DNA from: Flavimobilis soli | Lineage (GTDB): Bacteria > Actinomycetota > Actinomycetes > Actinomycetales > Cellulomonadaceae | Direction: 5' to 3' | Assembly (NCBI RefSeq): GCF_002564025.1 | Contig: NZ_PDJH01000001.1 | Coordinates: 1,674,001-1,738,000 of the forward strand | DNA: 64,000 nucleotides | Shown: piece after piece, positions 1 through 8,719 of the stretch | Layout of the letters: every line of letters starts with the position of its first letter | How positions within the stretch are numbered: position 1 is the stretch's first letter | Notes under the pieces: model-generated | Database searches by the model: none | Told to the model about the DNA's origin: nothing | What the model saw: only the letters and a program-made list of their open reading frames with translations | Position numbers and translations under genes: made by a program

Positions 1-54
1 CTGCCAGGGTCGAGGGGGTCGGGCGGGGCAGGTCAGATCCACATGCCGCTGAGC

Positions 55-654
55 CTAGCCACGTGCGCTGTCGTCGTCCGACCGATTATCCGCGAGCTCC
101 CACGGCTTGCGGAACAGGCTGGCGACGTACAGCCCGACGACGGCGACGCCGCAGGCGACCGCGACGACGAGCAGGACGCGTCCGATGCCGACGGTGCCGC
201 CGCCGGCGACCCAGAGCTCGGTGGCCGACGGCGGGGGCGTGGGTTCGGCGCTCGGGTCGGGGGTCACGGTCGTGAGGATCGTGCCGCGGCGCGCGGCCTC
301 CTGGGACCGTGCGTCGCCGGGGGCGACGATCAGGGCGACCGCGAGCGGGAGGGTGACGGCGTAGAGCGCGCCGAGGACGACTGCGCGGGCGGGCACGAAG
401 TGGCGCATGCCCCGCAGCGGGGAGAGGTCGGTCATGAAGCCGTTGAGCGCGACCGCGAGGCCCGCGACGTACAGGACCGCCCAGCCGAGGAGGAGGGGGG
501 CGTGCAGCGTCGTCTGCTCGTCGGCGAGCCAGACGACGGGGGCCAGGAGCGGGAGGACGAGCATGAGCAGCCCGACGGCGGCGTCGCCTGGCGCCGGGGG
601 CGTGCAGAGCCGACCGTCCTTGGTCCGGGTCGCGGGGACGTCCGTGAACACCAT
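55..654 (-). CDS. Hypothetical four-TM membrane protein
   Basis: A 199-residue protein of unknown function. Hydrophobic segments lie near residues 25-43, 53-71, 90-110 and 157-180, so a polytopic inner-membrane protein is likely. A Pro/Thr-rich loop (about 125-145) separates the last two helices, and the C-terminal tail is acidic and hydrophilic. No family motif is recognised. The ATG start is supported by a TAGTGT hexamer exactly 6 nt upstream, a spacing typical of leaderless actinobacterial genes; no Shine-Dalgarno sequence is visible. It points toward the left edge of the window and no partner gene is seen there. Confidence 0.8.
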   Translation of the reverse strand: MVFTDVPATRTKDGRLCTPPAPGDAAVGLLMLVLPLLAPVVWLADEQTTLHAPLLLGWAVLYVAGLAVALNGFMTDLSPLRGMRHFVPARAVVLGALYAVTLPLAVALIVAPGDARSQEAARRGTILTTVTPDPSAEPTPPPSATELWVAGGGTVGIGRVLLVVAVACGVAVVGLYVASLFRKPWELADNRSDDDSARG

Positions 655-660
655 GTCCAG

Positions 661-666
661 ACACTA
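661..666 (-). promoter_or_regulatory. Putative -10 box of a leaderless gene
   Basis: TAGTGT on the minus strand, 6 nt before the ATG of the membrane protein. The same TANNNT-N6-start pattern recurs at many genes in the window. No clear -35 box is seen. Confidence 0.5.
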
Positions 667-821
667 GCGGCCCCGTCGTGGCTGACGTTCGGGAAGGGGG
701 CGTGGTTTCTCAGTGATCGCTCGGGCTTGCCGATGGGACCTTCGGCCGCGCCTAGGAGTTATCACCTACGGAGCTCGCGACGTCGCACGGCTCCAGCAGG
801 GCGGACCGGAGGAGGAGAACG

Positions 822-1400
822 ATGAGCATCGGCAACACGATGCGTGCGGCAGCGCGCTGCGTGCGCGCGGTTGCGACCGACGAACGTGCGTTCCTCGACG
901 CCGACCAGCTGGAGGCGTACGCGGAACGCGCAGACGCGCTGCCGCCGTGCGACACGTGCGACCACGGTTCGTGCTCGGACATCCGCGCTGCGCACGACGC
1001 CGCGAAGATGGCGCTGCTCGTGCTCGAGGGGGTCGACGTCGCCCAGCTGACCAACGCGCGCGAGGCCCTCCACGCCGTCGAGCGCCGCTGGCCGAGCACG
1101 ACGCCAGGCGACTACCCGATCGCAGCCGTCCGTCACGCCTACATCGCGGGTTATACGGACGGAGCGGTCGCGCAACGGGCGAAGGACCCCGTCGCCGAGG
1201 CAGCCGCCCCGACGCCCCTCTCGGTCGCCCGCGCTGTCGCGCTCGCGCTCACCGAGGTGACGGGCCTGCGGCTCGACGCGACGACGATCCGGCAGATCGC
1301 GCACCGCGCGACCGGCACGCTCCTCGAGCTGCCGCAGGAGCCGGGCTCGCCGGGCGACCGGTCGGCGGAGGACGACGCGAGCGACGGGATGGTCGCCTGA
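822..1400 (+). CDS. Hypothetical protein with a Cys cluster
   Basis: A 192-residue soluble protein that I do not recognise. A GGAGGAGG Shine-Dalgarno sequence just upstream fixes the ATG start. The region around residues 42-51 holds a compact cluster, CDTCDHGSC, which could bind metal or form disulphides. The rest is Ala-rich and probably helical, with a hydrophilic Asp/Ser C-terminus. No signal peptide or membrane segment is visible. It stands alone on the plus strand between minus-strand genes. Confidence 0.75.
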   Translation: MSIGNTMRAAARCVRAVATDERAFLDADQLEAYAERADALPPCDTCDHGSCSDIRAAHDAAKMALLVLEGVDVAQLTNAREALHAVERRWPSTTPGDYPIAAVRHAYIAGYTDGAVAQRAKDPVAEAAAPTPLSVARAVALALTEVTGLRLDATTIRQIAHRATGTLLELPQEPGSPGDRSAEDDASDGMVA

Positions 1401-1520
1401 GGCGACCCCGCTGAGACGTCCTGGGCACTGAGCGGCTGGGGACGCTGGGCGGCTAGCGGGCTCGGGCGGCCGGGCCACCCGGGCGGGCTGAGTCGCTCTG
1501 CCGCCACAGAGCGCTCCGGT

Positions 1521-2264
1521 CTAGGGGCGCTCGTCCACCTCGGTCGCCTCGAGCGCAGCCGCGGCGGCTGCGACCTCGTCGACGGGAGTCTCGTCCGACC
1601 ACGGCCGGGCCGGCTCGCGTCCGCTGACCGCGTCGAGCGCGGCGCGCCACGAGGCGAGGGCCTCGCGCACCCGGTACCAGGCGGCCTTGCGCGGCTCGAC
1701 GCTCTCCGAGGAGACGCCCACGCCGACCGCGTCGATCCCCGCCTGACGGGCGGAGAAGATCGCCCGCGGCAGGTGGTAGTCCTGCGTGACGACGACGGCG
1801 TCGCGCACCCCGAAGACGGTCGCGGCGCGCACGGCGGAGTCGTGCGTGTCGAGGCCGGCGTAGTCCTGCACGATGCGGTCCGCGGGAACGCCCGCGGCGA
1901 CGAGATAGTCGGTCATGGCGCTCGGCTCGTCGTAGCCGTCGCGCGAGCTGTCACCCGTGACGAGGACGACGGCGACGACGCCGCGCTCGACCAGGCTGGC
2001 GGCGGCGTCGAGCCGACGCCGCAGGTAGGTCGACGGCTCGCCGTCCGGTCGCAGACCCGCGCCCAGGACGAGGGCGACGGTCCGCGGGGGCACGTCCGCG
2101 GCGTCGTGCACGTGCGCACGACCTGTCGCCTGCACCCAGGCGACGGGCGCGACGACGGCGAGCGCGGTCGCGACGGCGCCCCACGCGAGCACCCGGCGGG
2201 TGCGCGAGCGGCGCGCGCGAGCACGCGGTGCCACGGCCTCGGTGACGTCCTGGATCTCCCCCAT
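1521..2264 (-). CDS. YdcF/SanA-family DUF218 protein
   Basis: A 247-residue protein with a basic N-terminus and one membrane anchor (about 24-44), followed by a DUF218 domain. The motif VLGAGLRPDGEPS near residue 70, then VTGDSSRDGYDEPSAM and a TQDYHLPRA stretch, match the conserved blocks of the SanA/YdcF family. Known members are membrane-anchored proteins linked to envelope barrier function and vancomycin sensitivity, but their chemistry is unresolved. The ATG lies 6 nt after a TAGGGT hexamer with no Shine-Dalgarno, so the mRNA is probably leaderless. Confidence 0.88.
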   Translation of the reverse strand: MGEIQDVTEAVAPRARARRSRTRRVLAWGAVATALAVVAPVAWVQATGRAHVHDAADVPPRTVALVLGAGLRPDGEPSTYLRRRLDAAASLVERGVVAVVLVTGDSSRDGYDEPSAMTDYLVAAGVPADRIVQDYAGLDTHDSAVRAATVFGVRDAVVVTQDYHLPRAIFSARQAGIDAVGVGVSSESVEPRKAAWYRVREALASWRAALDAVSGREPARPWSDETPVDEVAAAAAALEATEVDERP

Positions 2265-2270
2265 GCGCCG

Positions 2271-2276
2271 ACCCTA
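2271..2276 (-). promoter_or_regulatory. Putative -10 box of a leaderless gene
   Basis: TAGGGT on the minus strand, 6 nt before the ATG of the DUF218 gene. It is identical in sequence and spacing to the box of the Fic gene at 32256-32261. Confidence 0.5.
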
Positions 2277-2424
2277 TCGGCGGCGACCTGCGAGGTCGGG
2301 GCGCCGACGCACGGCGGCGCCCTCCGCGGCCCTGTCTCGCGCGCACACCTCCCGCCTCGACGGACACGGCGTCTCAGGCGCCGCGCCTACCATGGGCGTC
2401 TCGACCGTGACCTGGAGGCGACCC

Positions 2425-2940
2425 ATGTCCTCGCACGCTGCCCGTTCCCGCGCCGCTGGCGCTGCGCTCGCCCTCGCCGCTGCGCTCGCCCTCTCAGCCT
2501 GCTCGGCCGAGGATCGACCCGCGCTCCCCGACATCTCGATCCCGTCGTTCGACCTGCCGAGCGGCGAGGAGCTCAAGTCGTTCGTCGCGGACGCCCGCAA
2601 CCAGGTCGAGGAGGTCGCCGGTGACGTGACCTCGGCGGCGAAGGCGCTCGAAGGCCTCTCGGGCAAGGCGCGCGGTAGCGCCGAGGACGCGCTCGGCACT
2701 GTGCAGGGCGCCGTCGGGCAGGTGCAGGACGCGCTCGACGCCGCCAAGGACGGCAAGAAGGACGCCGAGGAGAAGCTCGCGTCGGCTGGCGGCACGCTGC
2801 AGGACGCCCGGCAGAAGGTCGACGAGGCGCTCGCCGCACTGGGCACGTCGACCGATGACGCAACCCAGCGTGCCCGCGCTGAGCTGACCGAGCTGCGGGC
2901 CGAGCTCGACCGCCTCGGCGACGAGGTCGCACGACCCTGA
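2425..2940 (+). CDS. Ala/Lys-rich helical lipoprotein
   Basis: A 171-residue predicted lipoprotein. The N-terminus has arginines, an Ala/Leu hydrophobic core and a lipobox LSAC with the acylated cysteine at residue 26. After a short Pro/Ser linker, residues about 50-165 are rich in Ala, Lys, Glu and Asp with evenly spaced hydrophobics, as in an amphipathic or coiled-coil helix resembling apolipoprotein-like or LEA-like repeats. The ATG is chosen over upstream in-frame codons because a GGAGG ribosome site and the signal peptide both start here. The exact role is unknown; a cell-wall spacer or periplasmic scaffold is a guess. Confidence 0.8.
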   Translation: MSSHAARSRAAGAALALAAALALSACSAEDRPALPDISIPSFDLPSGEELKSFVADARNQVEEVAGDVTSAAKALEGLSGKARGSAEDALGTVQGAVGQVQDALDAAKDGKKDAEEKLASAGGTLQDARQKVDEALAALGTSTDDATQRARAELTELRAELDRLGDEVARP

Positions 2941-3031
2941 CGCAAGCCGAAGGGTGAGAACACCCAGGTCAGGCTTGTTTTTGACTGGTGGTTCGGGGCT
3001 AGTTTCGACCCATCGACACGAAGGGCTGAGG

Positions 3032-3367
3032 ATGCGTCAGGCTGATCTCTTTCTCGACGACCGCCCCGTATGCCCTGTCGTCGTGGCGGACACGGGGTGG
3101 GAGCGAGCACGCGGGATGACCCTGCGCAGGCCCCTCCCTGAGGCGCTCGTCGTCATCAAGACGCAGTGCGCCCACGCCCTCGGGATGCGCCGCGCCCTGG
3201 ACGTCGCGCTCCTGGACGAGGCGGGCACGGTCATCAGGACCCAGGTGGTCAAGGCGTGGCGGACCGCCCGGTTCCGCCCGCGCGGCAACCTCCTCGAGGC
3301 GCTGCACGGCTCGTTCGAGCGGTGGGGAGTGCGGCCCGGCTCGCGGGTGACGATCGTCCCGCACTGA
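3032..3367 (+). CDS. DUF192 family protein
   Basis: A 111-residue protein matching DUF192: an early beta segment, the WERARGMTLRRPLP block, the KTQCAHALGMRRALDVALLD core and a C-terminal RPRGNLLEAL turn. The family is a small all-beta fold of unknown biochemical function, often found near secretion or pilus genes, though no such genes are next to it here. No signal peptide is present. The start ATG follows a GGGCTGAGG stretch that can serve as a weak ribosome site. It ends 44 nt before hrpA. Confidence 0.85.
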   Translation: MRQADLFLDDRPVCPVVVADTGWERARGMTLRRPLPEALVVIKTQCAHALGMRRALDVALLDEAGTVIRTQVVKAWRTARFRPRGNLLEALHGSFERWGVRPGSRVTIVPH

Positions 3368-3411
3368 GCCGGGTCGGTATCGGCTTGCGTCGACCGGGAG
3401 AATGGTTGGTC

Positions 3412-6400
3412 GTGAGCACCTCTGACCGTCCCGCCCGCCCTGACGACGGCGCGCCCGCCCGCAGGAACGCGGGCGCGGGTGCCCGTCGCGGACGACGGCG
3501 CTCGGGTGGGCGCGGGACCGGCCGCTTCCCGGACACGGCGTCGCTCGACGCGCGCGCCCTCGCGCGGGCGCAGCGCGCGGCGCAGGTCCGCGAGGCCGTC
3601 GACGTCCCGCCGATCACCTACCCCGAGAACCTGCCGGTCTCGGGGCACCGCGGGGGGATCGCCGAGGCGATCCGCGACCACCAGGTCGTGATCGTCGCGG
3701 GCGCGACCGGCTCGGGCAAGACGACGCAGCTCCCGAAGATCCTCCTCGACCTGGGCCGCGGCCGGGCAGGGCAGATCGGCCACACGCAGCCGCGGCGTCT
3801 CGCGGCGCGCACGGTCGCGGAGCGCATCGCCGAGGAGATCGGCGCGGAGCACACGGGCCCCGACGGCGTGACGCGGCGCGGCAAGCTGGGCGGCGTCGTC
3901 GGCTACCAGGTGCGGTTCACGGACGAGAGCTCGGACTCGACGCTCGTGAAGGTCATGACGGACGGCATCCTGCTCGCACAGATCCAGCGCGACCCGCTGC
4001 TGCGGGCGTACGACACTCTCATCATCGACGAGGCGCACGAGCGCTCCCTCAACATCGACTTCCTGCTGGGCTATCTCACTCAGCTTCTGCCGCAGCGCCC
4101 TGACCTCAAGCTCGTCATCACGTCGGCGACGATCGACTCGGAGCGGTTCGCGAACCATTTCGCGGCGACGGCACCTGACGGCTCGCGCGTCCCGGCGCCC
4201 GTGATCGAGGTGTCGGGCCGCACGTACCCGGTCGAGATCCGCTACCGCCCGCTCGTCCCGGACCCTCCCTCCCCGGGCGTAGGCCCCGCCGCCGACGCGG
4301 CCCCCACCGACACAGACGCCGAGGTAGGGGCTTCCTCGCGAGTCAGGTCCTTGGACGGCCCTACGTCGCGTGCGAAGGCCTACCTCGGCGCACCGGGCGG
4401 CACGGGCGGCCCGGGCGGCACGGGCGGCGCAGGCGGCGCAGGCGGCCCGGGGCCCGACGCCGCAGCCGGGTCGCGGAAGACCGGCGGCGGCAAGGGCAAG
4501 CAGCCACCCAAGGGCGGCGCCGGGACCGCGCGCCGACAGGCCGTCGAGCGTGACCTGATGACCGCGATCTGCGAGGCCGTCGACGAGCTGTTCGCCGCCG
4601 GCCCGGGCGACATCCTCGTGTTCCTCTCGGGCGAGCGCGAGATCCGCGACGCCGAGGACGCGCTGCGCGGCCATCTCGGGGAGCGTGTCGACGGGCGCGG
4701 CCTGCCGACGTCGGTCGAGGTCGTCCCGCTGTACGCGCGCCTGTCGGCGGCGGAGCAGCACCGCGTCTTCGAGCCGCACGCGGGTCGTCGCGTCGTCCTC
4801 GCGACGAACGTCGCGGAGACGTCGCTGACCGTGCCCGGGATCCGCTACGTCGTCGACCCCGGCACCGCGCGCATCTCGCGCTTCTCGAAGGCGACGAAGG
4901 TGCAGCGCCTGCCGATCGAGCCGATCAGCCAGGCGAGCGCGAACCAGCGCTCGGGCCGCTGCGGCCGTGTCGCGGACGGCATCGCGATCCGCCTCTACTC
5001 CGAGGAGGACTTCGAGTCGCGGCCGGAGTTCACCGACCCCGAGATCCTGCGGACCTCGCTCGCGTCCGTGATCCTGCAGATGGTCGCGGCGGGCGTCGCG
5101 TCGGGGCCTAACGACGTCGCGAAGTTCCCGTTCGTCGACCAGCCGGACGTCCGCTCGATCCGCGACGGCGTCAACCTCCTCACGGAGCTCGGCGCGCTCG
5201 AGACGGTCGCTGGCTCGGGGTCGCGCCTGACCGACGTCGGGCGTGCGCTCGCGCAGCTGCCGATGGACCCGCGCCTCGCGCGGATGATCGTCGAGGGTGC
5301 GCGGCGCGGCGTCGGGCGCGAGGTCATCATCGTCGCGGCGGCCCTGTCGATCCAGGACCCGCGCGAGCGCCCGACCGAGCAGCGCCAGCACGCTGACCAG
5401 ATGCACGCGCGCTTCGCCGACCCGACCTCGGACTTCCTCACGTACCTGAACCTGTGGGAGTACCTCAAGGCGCAGCGGCGCGAGCTGTCGAGCTCGGCGT
5501 TCCGGCGCCTGTGCAAGGCGGAGTTCATCAACTTCCTGCGGGTGCGGGAGTGGCAGGACGTCGTCGGGCAGCTCAAGGACATGGCGCTGCAGCTCGGGCT
5601 CGAGGTCAAGCCCGCGCAGCGGGCGATCGTCGCCGACGGCGACGCCAAGGGCGTCGTGCGTCGCGGCGCGTCGGGCGCGCGGGCGCTGTCCGTCGCCGAG
5701 GCGATGGCGGAGGCGAAGGAGCGCGCGGGCTCCGCGCCCGAGGACGTGAACCACCGTCTGTCGTGGGACGCCGACACGATCCACCGCTCCCTGCTCGCGG
5801 GCATGCTGTCGCAGCTCGGCATGCAGGAGGCGACCGAGGTCCGCGCGACGCCGAAGGGCGGCCGCCCGGCCAAGGAGGACCGCCGCGCCGCCCGCCAGGC
5901 GCGCAACGACTACCAGGGCGCCCGCGGCGCGCGCTTCGCGATCTTCCCCGGCTCGGCCGTCGTCAAGAAGCCGCCGGCGTGGATCATGGCGGGTGAGCTC
6001 GTCGAGACGAGCCGCCTTTGGGCGCGGGAGGTCGCGCGCATCCAGCCCGAGTGGGCCGAGGAGCTCGGCGCGCACCTCGCGAAGCGCGTCTACTCCGAGC
6101 CGCACTGGTCGTCGAAGCAGGGCGCCGCGCAGGCCTACGAGAAGGTGCTGCTGTACGGGCTGCCGATCGTCGCGCAGCGCAAGGTGCTCTACGGCAAGGT
6201 CGACCCGGCCGGGGCGCGCGAGCTGTTCATCCGGCACGCGCTCGTCGAGGGCGACTGGACCACGCGGCACGAGTTCTTCCACGCCAACCGCGCCCTGCTC
6301 GAGGAGGCGGAGCAGCTCGAGGCGAGGGCACGGCGTCGAGACCTCGTGGTCGACGACGAGGCGCTGTTCGCGTTCTACGACGAGCGCATCCCCGAGCACG

Positions 6401-8394
6401 TCGTCTCGGCGCAGCACTTCGACAGGTGGTGGAAGGACGCGCGGCGCACGACGCCGGACCTCCTGACCTTCACTGCGGAGATGCTCGCGCCTGAGGCCGC
6501 GCAGCTCGACCTGAGCGAGTTCCCCGAGGAGTGGGAGCAGGGCGACCTGCGGCTCGCGCTGACCTACCAGTTCACGCCGGGCCGCGAGTCGGACGGCGTG
6601 ACCGTGCACGTCCCGCTCGCCGTCCTCGACCGCGTGCAGCCGGACGGCTTCGACTGGCTCGTGCCCGGCATGTGGCTCGACCTGACGACCGCGTGGATCC
6701 GCGCGCTGCCCAAGCCCGTGCGCGTGCAGCTCGTCCCCGCGCCCGACGTGGCGCGCGACGTCGTCGCCTGGATCCGCGAGCACGAGCCCGCGTGGGCGGA
6801 CATCACGCGTGCGGGCGACATGGCGACGCCGTTCACGGCGGCGTTCACGCGCGCCGTGCGCGCGCTGCGCGACGTGATCGTGCCCGACGACGCGTGGGAC
6901 CCGTCCCGGCTGCCCGACCACCTGCGGATGATGTTCCGCGTCTCGGACTCGCGCGGCGTCGTCGTCGACGAGGGCGCCGACCTGGTCGCGCTGCAGCGGC
7001 GCCTCGCCGCGCGGACGCAGGCCGAGGTGCGTTCCGCCGTGAAGTCGGCGGTCGGCGCGGCGCTGCGCGAGGCGCAGGCCGCGGCTGGCGGCGCGGGTCG
7101 CGGCGCTGCGGGCGGCACGGCGCACGGCTCCGGCGCTTCTGGCCCCGGCCCTGTCGCCGAGGTAGGGGGTTCCTCGCGAGGTAGTGCCGTCGACGGCCCT
7201 ACCTCGCGTGCACGGGCCTACCTCGGCGAGAGCGGCGGCGAGAGCGGCCGCGAGGGCGGGAGCGAGGGCGGCGGCGGCGAGGGGCGCGGCGGTGCGAGGG
7301 ACGCCGGTGCCCACGGCGCCGCTGCGAGCGGGCCTGCGGGCGGCGTGATCGAGGAGCAGACCTCCCTGACGACCTGGCCCGTCCTGCGCGACGGCGCCGG
7401 CGCGCCTGTCCCCGGCGACGCCCTGCCCGACGAGGTCTGCACGCGCCTCGGCGCGGGCGACGCCGCGATGACCGTGCGGGGCTACCCGGCGCTCGTCGTC
7501 GAGCTCGCTCCCCGCTCTACTGCCCCAAAGAGCACCGCGCAGGGTACGGCGGCGGCACAGAAGCTGGGCAAGGGCAAGAACACGACGGGCGGTACGACGT
7601 CGGGCACCTCGAACGTCGAGTCCGTCGCCCTGCGCGTCCTCGCGGACCAGCGCCGTCAGGCGCCCGAGCACGCCCGTGGCGTGCGGGCGCTGCTCCTCGC
7701 CGAGACAGCGCTCGCCACCGCGCGCGTGACGACGCGGTGGACGGGGCAGCAGGCGCTCACGCTCGCGGCGAGCCCGTACCGGAACACCGAGGCGCTCGTC
7801 GCAGACGTGCAGGTCGCAGCGATCGCGGCGCTGACGTCGGGCAGCGAGCCGGGGATCCCGGAGGCGTCGACGATCCGCAACCGCACCACGTACGAGGCCG
7901 CACGCGCCGCGGTGCGGGACCGGCTCGAGGAGCGGGTGCACCAGATCGTCGGGCACGTCGTCGCGGCCCTCGCCGCAGCTCGCGAGATCGAGGTAGCAGT
8001 GCGCGGATCGACGAGCCTCGCACTGCTCAACACGCTCACGGACGTGCGGGACCACGCGGCGTCGCTCGTCTACGACGGCTTCGTGTCGCGGACGCCGCCC
8101 GAGCGGCTGCGCCACCTGCCGCGCTACTTGCGCGCGGACCTGCACCGCCTGCAGAAGGCCGAGTCGAACCCGAACCGGGACGCGGAGCTCGCGTGGCGGA
8201 TCCGCGACGTCGAGGAGGACCACGCGCGCGCCCGTGCGGCGTACGCGAAGGGCAAGCCGGACCTCGCGCGGCTCGCGGTGCTCGACGACGTCCGCTGGCA
8301 GCTCGAGGAGCTGCGCGTGTCGTTCTTCGCGCAGCAGCTCGGCACGGACGGTTCGGTCTCGGAGAAGCGCATCCGCAAGCAGCTCGCGGGCTGA
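3412..8394 (+). CDS. hrpA: ATP-dependent RNA helicase HrpA with two in-frame palindromic inserts
   Basis: A 1660-residue DEAH-box helicase, longer than the usual 1300-1350. Walker A GATGSGKTT is near residue 97, the DEAH box near 205 and SATID near 238; motif VI QRSGRCGR is near 511. HA2/OB regions and the long DUF3418-type C-terminus follow. Known homologues rescue collided ribosomes or remodel RNA. The GTG start is preferred because GAGAAT lies 8 nt upstream and the protein begins close to the conserved region. Two low-complexity insertions interrupt conserved sequence: about residues 283-373, in the linker before the second RecA domain, and about 1225-1310, in the C-terminal domain. Each contains one 74-bp palindromic element read through without a stop, flanked by Gly/Ala/Pro-rich runs. 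The conserved helicase motifs are intact, so the protein is probably functional. Confidence 0.95.
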   Translation: MSTSDRPARPDDGAPARRNAGAGARRGRRRSGGRGTGRFPDTASLDARALARAQRAAQVREAVDVPPITYPENLPVSGHRGGIAEAIRDHQVVIVAGATGSGKTTQLPKILLDLGRGRAGQIGHTQPRRLAARTVAERIAEEIGAEHTGPDGVTRRGKLGGVVGYQVRFTDESSDSTLVKVMTDGILLAQIQRDPLLRAYDTLIIDEAHERSLNIDFLLGYLTQLLPQRPDLKLVITSATIDSERFANHFAATAPDGSRVPAPVIEVSGRTYPVEIRYRPLVPDPPSPGVGPAADAAPTDTDAEVGASSRVRSLDGPTSRAKAYLGAPGGTGGPGGTGGAGGAGGPGPDAAAGSRKTGGGKGKQPPKGGAGTARRQAVERDLMTAICEAVDELFAAGPGDILVFLSGEREIRDAEDALRGHLGERVDGRGLPTSVEVVPLYARLSAAEQHRVFEPHAGRRVVLATNVAETSLTVPGIRYVVDPGTARISRFSKATKVQRLPIEPISQASANQRSGRCGRVADGIAIRLYSEEDFESRPEFTDPEILRTSLASVILQMVAAGVASGPNDVAKFPFVDQPDVRSIRDGVNLLTELGALETVAGSGSRLTDVGRALAQLPMDPRLARMIVEGARRGVGREVIIVAAALSIQDPRERPTEQRQHADQMHARFADPTSDFLTYLNLWEYLKAQRRELSSSAFRRLCKAEFINFLRVREWQDVVGQLKDMALQLGLEVKPAQRAIVADGDAKGVVRRGASGARALSVAEAMAEAKERAGSAPEDVNHRLSWDADTIHRSLLAGMLSQLGMQEATEVRATPKGGRPAKEDRRAARQARNDYQGARGARFAIFPGSAVVKKPPAWIMAGELVETSRLWAREVARIQPEWAEELGAHLAKRVYSEPHWSSKQGAAQAYEKVLLYGLPIVAQRKVLYGKVDPAGARELFIRHALVEGDWTTRHEFFHANRALLEEAEQLEARARRRDLVVDDEALFAFYDERIPEHVVSAQHFDRWWKDARRTTPDLLTFTAEMLAPEAAQLDLSEFPEEWEQGDLRLALTYQFTPGRESDGVTVHVPLAVLDRVQPDGFDWLVPGMWLDLTTAWIRALPKPVRVQLVPAPDVARDVVAWIREHEPAWADITRAGDMATPFTAAFTRAVRALRDVIVPDDAWDPSRLPDHLRMMFRVSDSRGVVVDEGADLVALQRRLAARTQAEVRSAVKSAVGAALREAQAAAGGAGRGAAGGTAHGSGASGPGPVAEVGGSSRGSAVDGPTSRARAYLGESGGESGREGGSEGGGGEGRGGARDAGAHGAAASGPAGGVIEEQTSLTTWPVLRDGAGAPVPGDALPDEVCTRLGAGDAAMTVRGYPALVVELAPRSTAPKSTAQGTAAAQKLGKGKNTTGGTTSGTSNVESVALRVLADQRRQAPEHARGVRALLLAETALATARVTTRWTGQQALTLAASPYRNTEALVADVQVAAIAALTSGSEPGIPEASTIRNRTTYEAARAAVRDRLEERVHQIVGHVVAALAAAREIEVAVRGSTSLALLNTLTDVRDHAASLVYDGFVSRTPPERLRHLPRYLRADLHRLQKAESNPNRDAELAWRIRDVEEDHARARAAYAKGKPDLARLAVLDDVRWQLEELRVSFFAQQLGTDGSVSEKRIRKQLAG
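4317..4390 (+). repeat. Palindromic element A, copy 1, in frame in hrpA
   Basis: A 74-bp inverted-repeat unit. Perfect 12-bp outer arms CGCCGAGGTAGG and CCTACCTCGGCG bound it. Inside, CGCGA pairs with TCGCG, and the tip is GTCC-TT-GGAC. It encodes about 25 residues of HrpA (302-326), beginning AEVGASSR and ending AKAYLG. It is immediately followed by a GGC-rich stretch coding Gly-Gly-Thr/Pro/Ala repeats. Confidence 0.9.
7155..7228 (+). repeat. Palindromic element A, copy 2, in frame in hrpA
   Basis: A 74-bp unit with the same 12-bp outer arms as copy 1. The inner stem is CGCGAGGTAG/CTACCTCGCG and the tip is GCCGTC/GACGGC. The tip sequence differs from copy 1 but still pairs, which indicates covariation. 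It encodes HrpA residues about 1248-1272, beginning AEVGGSSR and ending ARAYLG, and lies between Gly/Ala-rich spacers in the C-terminal domain. Confidence 0.9.
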
Positions 8395-8460
8395 GGGCTG
8401 GCGGACGCCACCGGCCCTGCCCCGGGGCCGCGCCTCCGAGGCCCAGCCCCCGCGGCCACG

Positions 8461-8501
8461 GATCGCTCTCGTGCACACGTCACGTGTGCATCCAGGCGAT
8501 C
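8461..8501 (+). repeat. Palindromic element B, copy 1
   Basis: A 41-bp GATC-to-GATC palindrome with core GTGCACACGTCACGTGTGCA, followed by CCGTCAGCGG. It forms a doublet with the next copy in the 325-bp gap after hrpA. Apart from these two elements, nothing else is seen in this gap beyond the promoter region of the next gene. Confidence 0.85.
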
Positions 8502-8543
8502 CGTCAGCGGACAGGGGAGGTCCTCGCCCGCCCAACCCCCACC

Positions 8544-8584
8544 GATCCCCCTCCTGCACACGTCAGGTGTGCATCCAGGCGATC
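8544..8584 (+). repeat. Palindromic element B, copy 2
   Basis: A 41-bp GATC-to-GATC unit in the same orientation as copy 1 and starting 83 bp after it. The core is TGCACACGTCAGGTGTGCA; the left arm is less perfect. The right flank CCGTCAGCGG is identical to copy 1. Confidence 0.85.
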
Positions 8585-8719
8585 CGTCAGCGGAGGGGGC
8601 GAGAGCACGGCAAGCCGCCCGCCTGGCGGAGGTCCCGGCGGCGGCGCGGCCGGGCGAACTAGAGTTCAGGTGCCCCGTTCGGCAGGCGTCCGGGGCACGA
8701 CGACGCGAGGTGTTCTCAC

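Noticed and set aside
3037..8559. A 1840-codon open frame on the minus strand opposite hrpA
   Set aside because: It is the antisense shadow of hrpA in GC-rich DNA: Arg/Ala-rich without domains, and it has no start context. hrpA has clear helicase motifs.
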